64,000 nucleotides of DNA from the NCBI GenBank assembly GCA_003635185.1, contig PYJA01000015.1, forward strand, positions 8,249 to 72,248, in the 5' to 3' direction. Below, piece after piece: positions 54,813 through 63,526 of this stretch (the stretch's first letter is position 1; every line of letters begins with the position of its first letter). A program made the translations under genes and the position numbers. Origin of the DNA: Candidatus Poribacteria bacterium (GTDB lineage: Bacteria > Poribacteria > WGA-4E > WGA-3G). The notes under the pieces are model-generated. The model had not been told where the DNA came from. It saw only the letters and a program-made list of their open reading frames with translations, and searched no databases.

Positions 54813-57180
54813 ACCAAATCAAACATTACTCGGACATACCCACGACTGCTTGACTGTTTGTAACGAACTGCTTATCCGACGAGAACCATTTTTCCGCAAT
54901 TTTTGTGAGAGATACAGCTGGAATTGGGAAGAAGTTCGGCATTGCATACGTTTTGCTGTCTGGTTTCACGACATCGGTAAAGCATCAAATCAGTGGCAAG
55001 ACTATATAAAGGGAAAAGGGAAATCAATTACACATGCACTCCCGTCATTTGCAATCGGTGCAATGAGTCTGAACGTACGTGGATTTGAGAAAAGTCCAAA
55101 ACTTGCTGCACTCTTTGCGGTTTTAGCGCATCATACGCAGATGCTCCATAACGGTTCTTTTCTTGAAGAGAGATATCGGCGCAGCGTAGATATACCTTTA
55201 CCATATCTTAATCAACATTTCGCTTGTTTTCGTGAAATTGAACCTGACTTCAAAATAGCCCAATGGCAGAAGCAGCAACTTCAGTTCAATCGGTTCTGTA
55301 AGTTTCTTGGGGATTTCAAGACCGACGTGCGAAGGGAACCTGACTTACAATTCAAAGCACTCTATACCCTCATTCTCAACATACTAACAGCATCCGATAA
55401 CTACGCAAGTAAAAATGAACCTAAAGGTGGTTCCCCTGATAACCCCCACGGTAGAAACCTCTCACGCCGTCAACTCTTATTGATAAACGATGAATTTCCA
55501 CTCTATGACAATGCCCCGTTAAAGACGTTATCATTTTTACCAGAAGGTGAACAACCCAATGAGATGCAACGCAAAATTGTAGCATCCGGTTCAGACAGAT
55601 TAATTCTAAATGCAGGATGCGGTGAAGGGAAAACTGCCGCGGCACTACTTTTTGCACAGAAATTGTTAAAGGAGAATCAAATTGAGCGAATCATTCTCAC
55701 ACTGCCAACGAAATTCACAGCAAACAACCTATATCACGATCTTATTAGTCCAGAAAAGTACGATATACCAAAAGAATTAGTTGGTATTGTCCACGGTGAT
55801 TCAGAACAATTCCTGACGCAACTTTCAGATGATGAAGAGACACAAGGAGAATCGGAAAAGACAAATGCAAATGTCCTTGCACAAGAATTCGAAAATAATT
55901 TCTATGCCAAACCTGTTACGATCTCAACTGTAGATCATTTGTTGATGAGTCTATATCACGGTTACAAGTACGCCGATCGAGCATTTTTCAATATTGCATC
56001 TTCACTTGTAGTTTTTGATGAAGTCCACTACTATCAAGGAAAAACGATTGAGGCAATCGCAACGGCAATGCGTCACCTAACAAAACTGAAAATCCCACAT
56101 CTTGTGATGACCGCGACAATTCCAAAGGTCGTCCGCGAACGATTCAACGATCCTGAAAAATATTGTTTTCAACAAGCACAGGCATTAATCAAAGACACAT
56201 CAGAACCGAAAACCCCTTTTGAAATTGTCAAACTGAATCAAACGCCACTGGATGAAGAAAACACGATTTCATCAGAACTTTTGGATTTAGTTAAACAGAA
56301 TCAGGGCAAAAGACAGATAATCTTTGTAAATCAAGTCAACCGTGCGAAAAATGTTTATCTCGAACTGGAAAGACAAGACATCTCTGAAAATCTAATCTGT
56401 TATCATTCCGGTTTCATTGGCAAACATCGAGTTAAAAAGGAAAAAATGATACGTTCACTATTTAAGGGTTCAGATAGCTGCGTGCTGGTATCAACCCAAG
56501 TGAGTGAGCTTAGTTTAGACATCAGCGCAGATGTTATGTATTCTGAAATTGCACCGATAGACTCTATTGTACAACGGGGCGGTAGACTGAATAGAAAAGG
56601 TATTTCGCCAATTGACAAACAAATAGGACATAATTATAGGCTTTATCTCATGCCTGCTTACAAAGATGAAAAAGCATGTTTGCCTTACGAAGCTGACATC
56701 TTACGAAAATCATGGAAAACAATTGGAGATCGGTACACGTTTGCTGAAGCATGCAAGTGGGTTGATGCTGTTTATCAAGAATGTGAACCACTTATGCACA
56801 CCGAACTATCAAAAGCAATTCACAATGATCTAATTTTTGGCAAAAAGCCACAAGATAACTATGCAGGAGAAAAGGCAGAAGAGGGGAGAGTCATTATTCG
56901 AGAACAAAAATATCGGACTTACGATGTAGTACCGATAGAGTTTGAGGATGAAGTAAAAAATGATTACAAAGAATTTAAAAACTATAATCTAAGTATTCCC
57001 GCATGGGCATATTGGAAATCGGAAAATCAATTTCACTGTAGAAAGGCAAAACTTGAAATATGTAACCAGAAGACAAAAGAGGTTAAGACGTATCAAATAC
57101 CTTTCACAGTAATCCAAGCGGACTACTGCTTTGATATAGGACTTCCAATAGGTTTGGAAAAACCTCCAAATATTTGTTGA
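54796..57180 (+). CDS. cas3: Cas3 nuclease-helicase (HD + SF2)
   Basis: 794 residues, usual size. The HD nuclease is complete: H14 or H16 region (LLGHTHD), WFHDIGKAS (H58, D59, K62), THALPS, LAHHTQM and TASDNYAS. Helicase motifs: Walker A NAGCGEGKTAA (near 273), DEVHYYQGK (near 407), MTATIPK, and motif VI QRGGRLNRKG (near 593), with STQVSELSLDIS before it. It unwinds and degrades DNA marked by the Cas8-Cas7-Cas5 complex. All catalytic motifs are intact, so interference could be active. It is the last gene of the cas operon; no cas6, cas4, cas1, cas2 or repeat array follows. Confidence 0.9.
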   Translation: MEILGKPNQTLLGHTHDCLTVCNELLIRREPFFRNFCERYSWNWEEVRHCIRFAVWFHDIGKASNQWQDYIKGKGKSITHALPSFAIGAMSLNVRGFEKSPKLAALFAVLAHHTQMLHNGSFLEERYRRSVDIPLPYLNQHFACFREIEPDFKIAQWQKQQLQFNRFCKFLGDFKTDVRREPDLQFKALYTLILNILTASDNYASKNEPKGGSPDNPHGRNLSRRQLLLINDEFPLYDNAPLKTLSFLPEGEQPNEMQRKIVASGSDRLILNAGCGEGKTAAALLFAQKLLKENQIERIILTLPTKFTANNLYHDLISPEKYDIPKELVGIVHGDSEQFLTQLSDDEETQGESEKTNANVLAQEFENNFYAKPVTISTVDHLLMSLYHGYKYADRAFFNIASSLVVFDEVHYYQGKTIEAIATAMRHLTKLKIPHLVMTATIPKVVRERFNDPEKYCFQQAQALIKDTSEPKTPFEIVKLNQTPLDEENTISSELLDLVKQNQGKRQIIFVNQVNRAKNVYLELERQDISENLICYHSGFIGKHRVKKEKMIRSLFKGSDSCVLVSTQVSELSLDISADVMYSEIAPIDSIVQRGGRLNRKGISPIDKQIGHNYRLYLMPAYKDEKACLPYEADILRKSWKTIGDRYTFAEACKWVDAVYQECEPLMHTELSKAIHNDLIFGKKPQDNYAGEKAEEGRVIIREQKYRTYDVVPIEFEDEVKNDYKEFKNYNLSIPAWAYWKSENQFHCRKAKLEICNQKTKEVKTYQIPFTVIQADYCFDIGLPIGLEKPPNIC

Positions 57181-57272
57181 CGTTACACCTTATACTAAAA
57201 AATATTTCACAGCGAAAAAACACCCATGAACCCATACAGACAGTGAGCTAACAACCAATTTCAAAATATACC

Positions 57273-57296
57273 AAATCATACCGTACGGTACGATTT
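57273..57296. promoter_or_regulatory. 24-base near-perfect palindrome (operator-like)
   Basis: AAATCATACCGTACGG-TACGATTT is a 24-base palindrome with one mismatched pair, 41 bases before the galactonate dehydratase-like ATG. It is in an otherwise AT-rich gap and looks like a dimeric regulator site, for example of GntR type; the regulator is not in the window. Confidence 0.45.
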
Positions 57297-57337
57297 TAAC
57301 GTTGAAAGCATACTGATGCCACAGCAGGAGACACCCA

Positions 57338-58456
57338 ATGAAAGTAGTTGAAGTAAAAACCTATATGATAGACGTGCCGCCACCGCATTGGGGGGGTAGG
57401 CATTGGATTTTTGTCAAATTGGTAACTGACGAGGGGATTGAAGGCGTAGGCGAATGTACCTATCACACTCGCCTAAACCATGTCGTCATCGAATTGATCA
57501 AAGATTGGGGAGAACGTTATCTCATTGGAACTGATCCGTTTCGGATTGAAAAAATCTGGTCTACGCTTTACGAAGGGCCTTGTGTGCGGCACCCTGGCCC
57601 GCTTGCTACGCCAGCGATGAGTGCAATTGAGATGGCGTGTTGGGACATTGTCGGTAAGGCAGTAAACCAACCGATTTACAACCTTTTGGGAGGGATGTTC
57701 CACGAAAAATTGAGGGCGTATTCCTATCTGTTACATTGGCGGCACGGTGATTCGCCAGAAAAAACCGGTGAACTCGCGCTTTCTTATGTTGAAAAGGGGT
57801 TTACTGCTGTCAAATTTGATCCTGTCCACCCACATACGGCAGACAGATTAGAAACACTCAACTATGCCGAAAGTGTTATCCGCGGGATTCGTGATGCAGT
57901 GGGTGATAGATGCGATATTCTTATCGGCACACACGGACAATTTAATACGAATAGTGCCATTCGCTTTGCTAAACGTGTTGAACCCTACGACCCACTTTGG
58001 TTTGAAGAACCTATACCACCTGAGAACATTAAAGAGATGGCGCGCGTTGCACAATCCACCAGCATCCCGATTGCTACTGGTGAACGGTTGCTAACCAAAT
58101 ATGAATTCGCTGACTTATTAGAGCATCAAGCAGCGTCTATCTTGCAGATGGATTTGACAATAACAGGCGGCATCCTTGAAGCGAAGAAGATTGCGTCTAT
58201 GGGTGAAGCACACTACGCCCAAATCGCACCGCACTTATACGGTGGCCCCGTCGGCGGCGCAGCGAATATACAATTAGATGTTTGTAGTCCAAATTTTTTG
58301 ATACAGGAAGGGATTCACATGTGGGACGGTTTTCACGCTGAAATTCTCAAGGAGCCGATACAGTGGGAAAATGGCTACATTATTCCACCGACTGGACCTG
58401 GACTCGGCATTGAACTGAACGAAGAGGTCCTGGAAAAGCACTCAATTGAACTTTGA
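57338..58456 (+). CDS. Galactonate dehydratase-like enolase-superfamily enzyme
   Basis: 372 residues. The N-terminal cap (EGVGECTYHT) and barrel motifs match the DgoD/mandelate racemase group: AIEMACWDIVGKAVNQPIYN, FTAVKFDPVHPH (Lys and Asp positions), ILIGTHGQFN, FEEPIPPENI (Glu), ATGERLL (Glu), and a His on the last strand (QIAPHLYGGP). It probably dehydrates a sugar acid. AGGAG precedes ATG 57338. It follows the cas operon but has its own operator-like site and is unrelated in function. Confidence 0.87.
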   Translation: MKVVEVKTYMIDVPPPHWGGRHWIFVKLVTDEGIEGVGECTYHTRLNHVVIELIKDWGERYLIGTDPFRIEKIWSTLYEGPCVRHPGPLATPAMSAIEMACWDIVGKAVNQPIYNLLGGMFHEKLRAYSYLLHWRHGDSPEKTGELALSYVEKGFTAVKFDPVHPHTADRLETLNYAESVIRGIRDAVGDRCDILIGTHGQFNTNSAIRFAKRVEPYDPLWFEEPIPPENIKEMARVAQSTSIPIATGERLLTKYEFADLLEHQAASILQMDLTITGGILEAKKIASMGEAHYAQIAPHLYGGPVGGAANIQLDVCSPNFLIQEGIHMWDGFHAEILKEPIQWENGYIIPPTGPGLGIELNEEVLEKHSIEL

Positions 58457-58468
58457 AACCTATAAATC

Positions 58469-58600
58469 AGGACTTACGCATTCCCCCCTTGATAAGGGGG
58501 GCAGGGGGGTTAAATAGTCCGGTATTTCACTGTTTTTGGTCTTTTTAACCCCCTAAATCCCCTTATCAAGGGGGACTTTAAGAGAAAATGCGTCCGTCCT
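58469..58600. repeat. Complete MITE-like element with AGGACTTACGCATT ends
   Basis: The ends 58469-58482 and 58587-58600 are 14-base inverted repeats with 2 mismatches. Inner arms CCCCCTTGATAAGGGG and CCCCTTATCAAGGGGG, plus GGGGGTTAAA and TTTAACCCCC, give a long imperfect hairpin over 132 bases. A related, interrupted copy is at 6644-6866. It lies just before the ABC exporter gene. Confidence 0.65.
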
Positions 58601-58618
58601 GTTACTTTAAAGGAAGAT

Positions 58619-60940
58619 ATGTCAACCGCAGATACGCCAACGGGTACGCTTGACGAGCTGCCCGAATCAATTGAAGCAACATTAAAAACGCTGGATATCC
58701 AATTTGAAGAGGTACGCTTTGCTGTCCGAAGCGACGTAAGCTCAACAGGGAGTTACGGTGAAGAATGGTTTGTACTAACAGATGCTGCGATATTTACCGT
58801 AGCAGGTGAAGGTGAGGTGCTTCACTATATACCTTATAAAAGTGTCTTAGGTATTCGTGCTGAAACCGTAGTAGATGCTGGTCTCCTTGTGCTGGAAACA
58901 CAGGAAGGGACGGTAGACCTCATCCGTTATTCAAACGGTTGTGCGGCGAAGTTCGGGTTTGTCGCCCGTTTTATCGGAGACGAAATAGAATTCCGAGAAG
59001 GCAACCGGGATGAACCACCGATTTGGGACTATAAGGTTGAGGAACATACTTGTAAAACCTGTGAATTACCACTGGCAGATGAGTTCTCTCCTTGTCCCGC
59101 ATGCACTAAAAAACATAGGGTAATGTTACGTATTTTGTCGTATATGCGCCCTTACAAGGGTAAAGCATTACTCTTTATGGTATTTGTCATTGTTGGCACA
59201 CTGATTTCTTTGGCTCCGCCTTATTTTTCCCGTATCCTAATTGACGACATACTACTGCTGGACGATGCTGCCGGTCCTACACCCGATGGAGAAACAACAT
59301 GGTTAGGCAATATATTCCGATCAATCCAACCAGCAGCAACAGCATTATCCATCGCGGTAGGGACACTCTTAGCAACGCATCTAATCAGCGCAATTATTAA
59401 TATTTTGCACTCACGATTGAGTGCGTGGTTGACGCTTCACATTGCAGCAAATATACGCGAACACGTTTACGAGCATTTGCATGATCTCTCTATCAGATTT
59501 TTTGACAAACGAACGACAGGAACTGTTATCTCACACATTACCGAGGATAGTGAACGGTTACAGGACTTTATGTTGGAAGGACTGTCGTTCCTTGGTAGGG
59601 AATTGTTTTTGATCTTCGGGATTGGTGTCGTGCTTTTTTTGATGCATTGGCAATTGGCATGTTTCGTCTTAATTCCAATTCCAATTATCATTTTGGGGGG
59701 AGGTTGGTTTTGGCGGAAGGTCCGAAGTCTCTGGCATCGTGCATGGCGACGCCGCTCAAAACTTTTTGATGTTGTCAACGATTCTGTATCCGGTATCCGA
59801 GTTGTTCGTGCATTCGGTCAACAAAGAGGAGAAGTTAACAGATTCGGCAGTGCAAACATTGATGCGCGAGACTTTGAAACCAAAGCCGAGATGGTCTGGG
59901 CTACCTATTACCCGCCGCTGATGTTTGCTGTTAATTTGGGGTCTCTGATTGTTTGGTATGCAGGGGGACTTGATGTTCTCGGTGGGTCATTGACGCTCGG
60001 CGAATTGATTTCTTTTAACGCCTACCTCGGAATGTTCTATGGGCCGTTGCGATATATCAGTCCACTCATCAATTGGGCATCTCGTTCCATGACAGCAGCG
60101 GAACGGCTTTTTGAGGTGATAGACTCACAACCAGAACAGTTTGACGATGGCAATCTTAAAGCAATACCAAATATTGTCGGAGAAGTCAAGTTTCACAACA
60201 TGACTTTCGGCTACGATGCACATAAACCTGTGCTTCGGGACATAAATCTTCATGTGAAACCGGGTGAAATGATCGGACTTGTTGGGCATTCAGGTGCAGG
60301 AAAGTCTACCCTTATCAATTTAATTTGTCGCTTTTATACACCGGATGCTGGACAGTTAGAGATTGATGGTGAAGACATCAAACAGATTAACCTCAAGGAT
60401 TTGCGTAGACAGATTGGAGTCGTGCTACAGGAGCCATATCTATTCAGCGGCACTATTGCAGAAAACATTTCTTATGCGAATCCTGATGCCTCAATGGAGC
60501 AAATCATCACTGCATCAAAGGCAGCCAATGCACACGAATTTATCATCAAATTTCCCGATGGATATGACACTGAAGTCGGTGAACGAGGTGGAAGTCTATC
60601 TGGTGGTGAACGACAGCGCATCTCGATCGCACGGGCGATCTTACATAACCCACGCATTCTGATTCTTGATGAAGCCACCTCTTCTGTAGATGTGGAAACC
60701 GAAAAAAAGATTCAGCAGGCGATTGACAGGTTGGTGCAAGACCGAACCACTTTTGCAATTGCACACCGTCTTTCAACACTACGGAATGCAGATAGGCTAT
60801 TTGTAATAGAAAAAGGTAAAGGTGTTGAATGCGGTTCTCACGAAGAACTTATGGAGAAAAAGGGTATCTACTACAAACTTGTAGAGACACAAAGGGAAGC
60901 TGCTAATGTTCGCGCTGAAGCACAAATCGTGGAGAGATAG
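58619..60940 (+). CDS. ABC exporter with N-terminal PH-like domain and zinc ribbon (second copy)
   Basis: 773 residues. Same plan as 9450-11963: a PH-like domain (EEWFVLTDAAIFTVAGEG), zinc ribbon CKTCELPLADEFSPCPAC (near 144), six-helix exporter domain, and an ATPase with Walker A GHSGAGKST (near 556), signature LSGGERQRI, Walker B RILILDEATSSVD and AIAHRLS. It should form a homodimer in the inner membrane. AAAGGAAG precedes ATG 58619. It is followed after 2 bases by a DUF1854 gene and then a DUF4159 gene, so all three are one operon. Confidence 0.87.
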   Translation: MSTADTPTGTLDELPESIEATLKTLDIQFEEVRFAVRSDVSSTGSYGEEWFVLTDAAIFTVAGEGEVLHYIPYKSVLGIRAETVVDAGLLVLETQEGTVDLIRYSNGCAAKFGFVARFIGDEIEFREGNRDEPPIWDYKVEEHTCKTCELPLADEFSPCPACTKKHRVMLRILSYMRPYKGKALLFMVFVIVGTLISLAPPYFSRILIDDILLLDDAAGPTPDGETTWLGNIFRSIQPAATALSIAVGTLLATHLISAIINILHSRLSAWLTLHIAANIREHVYEHLHDLSIRFFDKRTTGTVISHITEDSERLQDFMLEGLSFLGRELFLIFGIGVVLFLMHWQLACFVLIPIPIIILGGGWFWRKVRSLWHRAWRRRSKLFDVVNDSVSGIRVVRAFGQQRGEVNRFGSANIDARDFETKAEMVWATYYPPLMFAVNLGSLIVWYAGGLDVLGGSLTLGELISFNAYLGMFYGPLRYISPLINWASRSMTAAERLFEVIDSQPEQFDDGNLKAIPNIVGEVKFHNMTFGYDAHKPVLRDINLHVKPGEMIGLVGHSGAGKSTLINLICRFYTPDAGQLEIDGEDIKQINLKDLRRQIGVVLQEPYLFSGTIAENISYANPDASMEQIITASKAANAHEFIIKFPDGYDTEVGERGGSLSGGERQRISIARAILHNPRILILDEATSSVDVETEKKIQQAIDRLVQDRTTFAIAHRLSTLRNADRLFVIEKGKGVECGSHEELMEKKGIYYKLVETQREAANVRAEAQIVER

Positions 60941-60942
60941 AC

Positions 60943-61512
60943 ATGCAGAATGAGAATCCTGGAGTACAAAATACATCTGTGAAGGATAAATCTGAGAGTA
61001 CTGAGTCCCAGGAACAAGAAGAATTTGCACAACGTTTTCTGAATGCATCTGAGATGACGTTTACACGTTCTCAAGTAGGTACCGCACGGCTTGAAATTCA
61101 TAATGAGGTTTGCCATCTGCGTGTAATAGTCCGCAGACTTATGCCGCTTAGTCATCCTGAACAGTATATTTCACTCGCGGCGGATGAAGACACTGAAATC
61201 GGAATCCTTGTGAACCCATCGGAACTTGCCCCTGAAAACCTCAAAATACTAAATGAGGAATTAGATAAACGATATTTCACGCCTATTATCCAAAAGATAT
61301 ATCGTGTGAAGGAACAATTTGGTATCCATGAGTGGGAGGTCCAAACGGAGCGCGGGCGTGTGACGTTTTTGGTGCGTGGATTGAATCAGAATATAAAGCA
61401 GGTTCCACCTGCACGGCTTTTTGTGACAGATGTGCGGGGGAATCGCTACGACATACCAGATTATCGGGAGTTAGATGCACAGAGTTTTCATCAAATTCAG
61501 CGGCATCTGTAA
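60943..61512 (+). CDS. DUF1854 protein (second copy)
   Basis: 189 residues. It matches the DUF1854 protein at 8912-9421 in order of motifs: PSELAPENLKILNEELDKRY, FTPIIQKIYRVKEQFGIHEW, RVTFLVRG, and FVTDVRGNRYDIPDYRELDA. It starts with an acidic tail (STESQEQEEFA). The gene lies 2 bases after the ABC exporter stop, so they are translationally linked. A stable complex between the two is an inference from conserved pairing. Function unknown. Confidence 0.82.
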   Translation: MQNENPGVQNTSVKDKSESTESQEQEEFAQRFLNASEMTFTRSQVGTARLEIHNEVCHLRVIVRRLMPLSHPEQYISLAADEDTEIGILVNPSELAPENLKILNEELDKRYFTPIIQKIYRVKEQFGIHEWEVQTERGRVTFLVRGLNQNIKQVPPARLFVTDVRGNRYDIPDYRELDAQSFHQIQRHL

Positions 61513-61518
61513 ACAACA

Positions 61519-62853
61519 ATGAAATATAAACGTCTTCAGGCAGTTATTACCTCAGTAGTAATTCATCTCATCATCGCTGCGATTATTGGGATGCTTCTAT
61601 CAGAACACCATTGGACATTGAATGACGATGCAATCAATGTGAGATTTATCAAAAACACACCGATAAGGGATACAGTGCCTCGAACACATAGAACGGTAGT
61701 ACTCCCTACAACTCGGCAAACAGCAAATCCATTGCGAGTTGATATTCCCCCAATCAATCAAATTCCAAAGACCGATACCTCAATTCAAAATCCAATGACT
61801 ACGCAGATGTCCGACACGGATGTGTTAAAACCAGATGATGTGCCTGCTCCAAACCTCCGAGTAGAAACACAACAACGGGCGGTTAATACTGTGCGGGGAA
61901 CTCCTATAGACGTGCCAACTGTACCATCAACAGCAGTGAAAATAAAACCGCGTTCTAATGCCGTTGTTAGTCCAAAGTCAAACACACCTACAACAGATGG
62001 ATTCGCTGAATTTCTTGATGGCACTTTACCAGATAGGAACTTACAGGGAGATCTTAACGTCACACTGGAAAATCCTGCCTTGTTACCGCAAGGGCAATTA
62101 GGAGCGATTCTTGAAGGCACGGGAGATAATTTACGCGGGCATATTCGGATTATCCGTCTCAAACACGCACTCTCGGATTGGTGGCAAGACCCCACGGCAC
62201 TGCCCGCCCTCATGAAATGGATGGATAAACACACCACAATCCGCGCAGATATGAATTTTGAAGGTGGTTCACTTCCATTAACAGATCCAAAAATTTTAGA
62301 CGCGCCACTCATTGTGATGACAGGACATGACAGAGATATTACCGCTGGACGCGGGCTTGCAAAAGATGGGCCCTTACAAAGTCGTTTTACGCCAGCAGAG
62401 CGCGCCGCACTACGCAAATATATCGTAGATGAAGGCGGGACGCTCTTTTTTGATGATTGTGGTTTTCACGGTCTTTTTGCCCATGTTGTCGCTGAAGAGT
62501 TGCAACAGATTTTTCCCGACTATCCGCTTGAAATCCTCCCGCATGAACATGAGATTTACACGATTCATTATCATCTCTCAAAACCGCCGACAGGTGGTGC
62601 CGTGTTCTGGGGAAACGAAAATAACGCAAAGCCAACCCGATTCCGTTTTCAGAAAGGGATTATTATTGATAATCGTTTAGCAGTCGTTTTCAATAGGAAG
62701 GACTATATGTGCGCGATGGAGACTGCAGAGATTGAAAGCCGCACGATGCTACGACTTCGGCGTTCTCCTGATGTTTATCGGTTTATGACAAATTTGCTGA
62801 TTTATGCGTTGAAGTATGGTGGGAATACGGATAGATCGGGGTATAAGGAATAG
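61519..62853 (+). CDS. DUF4159 protein with TonB-like N-terminus
   Basis: 444 residues. One N-terminal membrane helix (AVITSVVIHLIIAAIIGMLL) resembles TonB/energy-transducing anchors, then a Pro/Thr-rich, Asp-rich spacer (about 50-180) that may cross the periplasm. The C-terminal DUF4159 domain (about 205-440) has HIRIIRLKHALSDWW, LIVMTGHDRDI, RKYIVDEGGTLFFDDCG and VVAEELQQIFPDYPLEIL. DUF4159 resembles glutamine-amidotransferase folds, but its activity is unknown. It is the third gene of the ABC/DUF1854 operon (6 bases after). Confidence 0.82.
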   Translation: MKYKRLQAVITSVVIHLIIAAIIGMLLSEHHWTLNDDAINVRFIKNTPIRDTVPRTHRTVVLPTTRQTANPLRVDIPPINQIPKTDTSIQNPMTTQMSDTDVLKPDDVPAPNLRVETQQRAVNTVRGTPIDVPTVPSTAVKIKPRSNAVVSPKSNTPTTDGFAEFLDGTLPDRNLQGDLNVTLENPALLPQGQLGAILEGTGDNLRGHIRIIRLKHALSDWWQDPTALPALMKWMDKHTTIRADMNFEGGSLPLTDPKILDAPLIVMTGHDRDITAGRGLAKDGPLQSRFTPAERAALRKYIVDEGGTLFFDDCGFHGLFAHVVAEELQQIFPDYPLEILPHEHEIYTIHYHLSKPPTGGAVFWGNENNAKPTRFRFQKGIIIDNRLAVVFNRKDYMCAMETAEIESRTMLRLRRSPDVYRFMTNLLIYALKYGGNTDRSGYKE

Positions 62854-62903
62854 GTAACCTTTATACAATTTAGAGTAGTTTAAACTGTGAATAATAGTAA
62901 ACT

Positions 62904-63371
62904 TTACCAATACTCTGAAAATAAAAGAACAGCAGGCAGGAAGAGGATAAAGATAATTTCTATAGTGTAGAAAATCACAAGAGTAGTAGAAAAAATAGCA
63001 GAACCCCAATTACTAAACGACTTATTATTGTGAATACCGACATTCATATTAAAATCGGTATCCTCTTGTTGTCTTACTGCATCGTAGTGGTATCGGAATA
63101 GTCGTTCTAACCAGAGGAAGAATCCATCCAGAATCCAAAACCCTAATATGAAAAAAACAAGTACCGCAGCTACCGCGCAGACAAAAGGTTTTTCCTTAGG
63201 AACATAGGTATCTTTTTGAAAGCTTGACAAAACCATAGAAACAAATAAAACCTGTGATGTGATGACGAGTAACAGGCTCGCGCCTTTTACGAAAAGACTG
63301 TTGATTGCCATACGTTTAATTACAGCTTGGATCATTTCTAAATGCTTTACAACTTTTTCTGTTCCATTCAT
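62904..63371 (-). CDS. RipA-like small inner-membrane protein
   Basis: 155 residues. The N-terminal KHLEMIQAVIKRMAINSLFV and the ILDGFFLWLERLFRYHYDAV motif after two hydrophobic segments match the RipA family of small octameric membrane proteins. A final hydrophobic pair (TTLVIFYTIEIIFILFLPAV) follows. Function is poorly known in the family. GGAATAGAGAA precedes ATG 63371. It is in opposite orientation to the DUF4159 operon and flanked on the right by a MITE-like element. Confidence 0.7.
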   Translation of the reverse strand: MNGTEKVVKHLEMIQAVIKRMAINSLFVKGASLLLVITSQVLFVSMVLSSFQKDTYVPKEKPFVCAVAAVLVFFILGFWILDGFFLWLERLFRYHYDAVRQQEDTDFNMNVGIHNNKSFSNWGSAIFSTTLVIFYTIEIIFILFLPAVLLFSEYW

Positions 63372-63387
63372 GGTTCTCTATTCCATT

Positions 63388-63523
63388 TATAGTAGATTTT
63401 ACAATTAACTTTACATTTTGATTGGTAGGGGGGAACTCCGATTCCCGACCACCAGTGGTTTAGTCGCGATTCGGAGATCGCTCCTACAAAGTATATGTAA
63501 ACATATTTTCATAATTTACTATA
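63388..63523. repeat. MITE-like element with TATAGTAGA...ACTATA ends and GTAGG-core
   Basis: Left TATAGTAGATTTTACAAT and right CATATTTTCATAATTTACTA ends match those of 38887-39002, but here the core (63424-63487) is GTAGGGGGGAACTCC ... GGAGATCGCTCCTAC, as in 6446-6498. It is a good example of a shared end with a swapped core. Confidence 0.6.
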
Positions 63524-63526
63524 TGC

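Noticed and set aside
57181-57337. Possible short CRISPR array downstream of cas3
   Set aside because: Only one palindrome is present and no direct repeat recurs.
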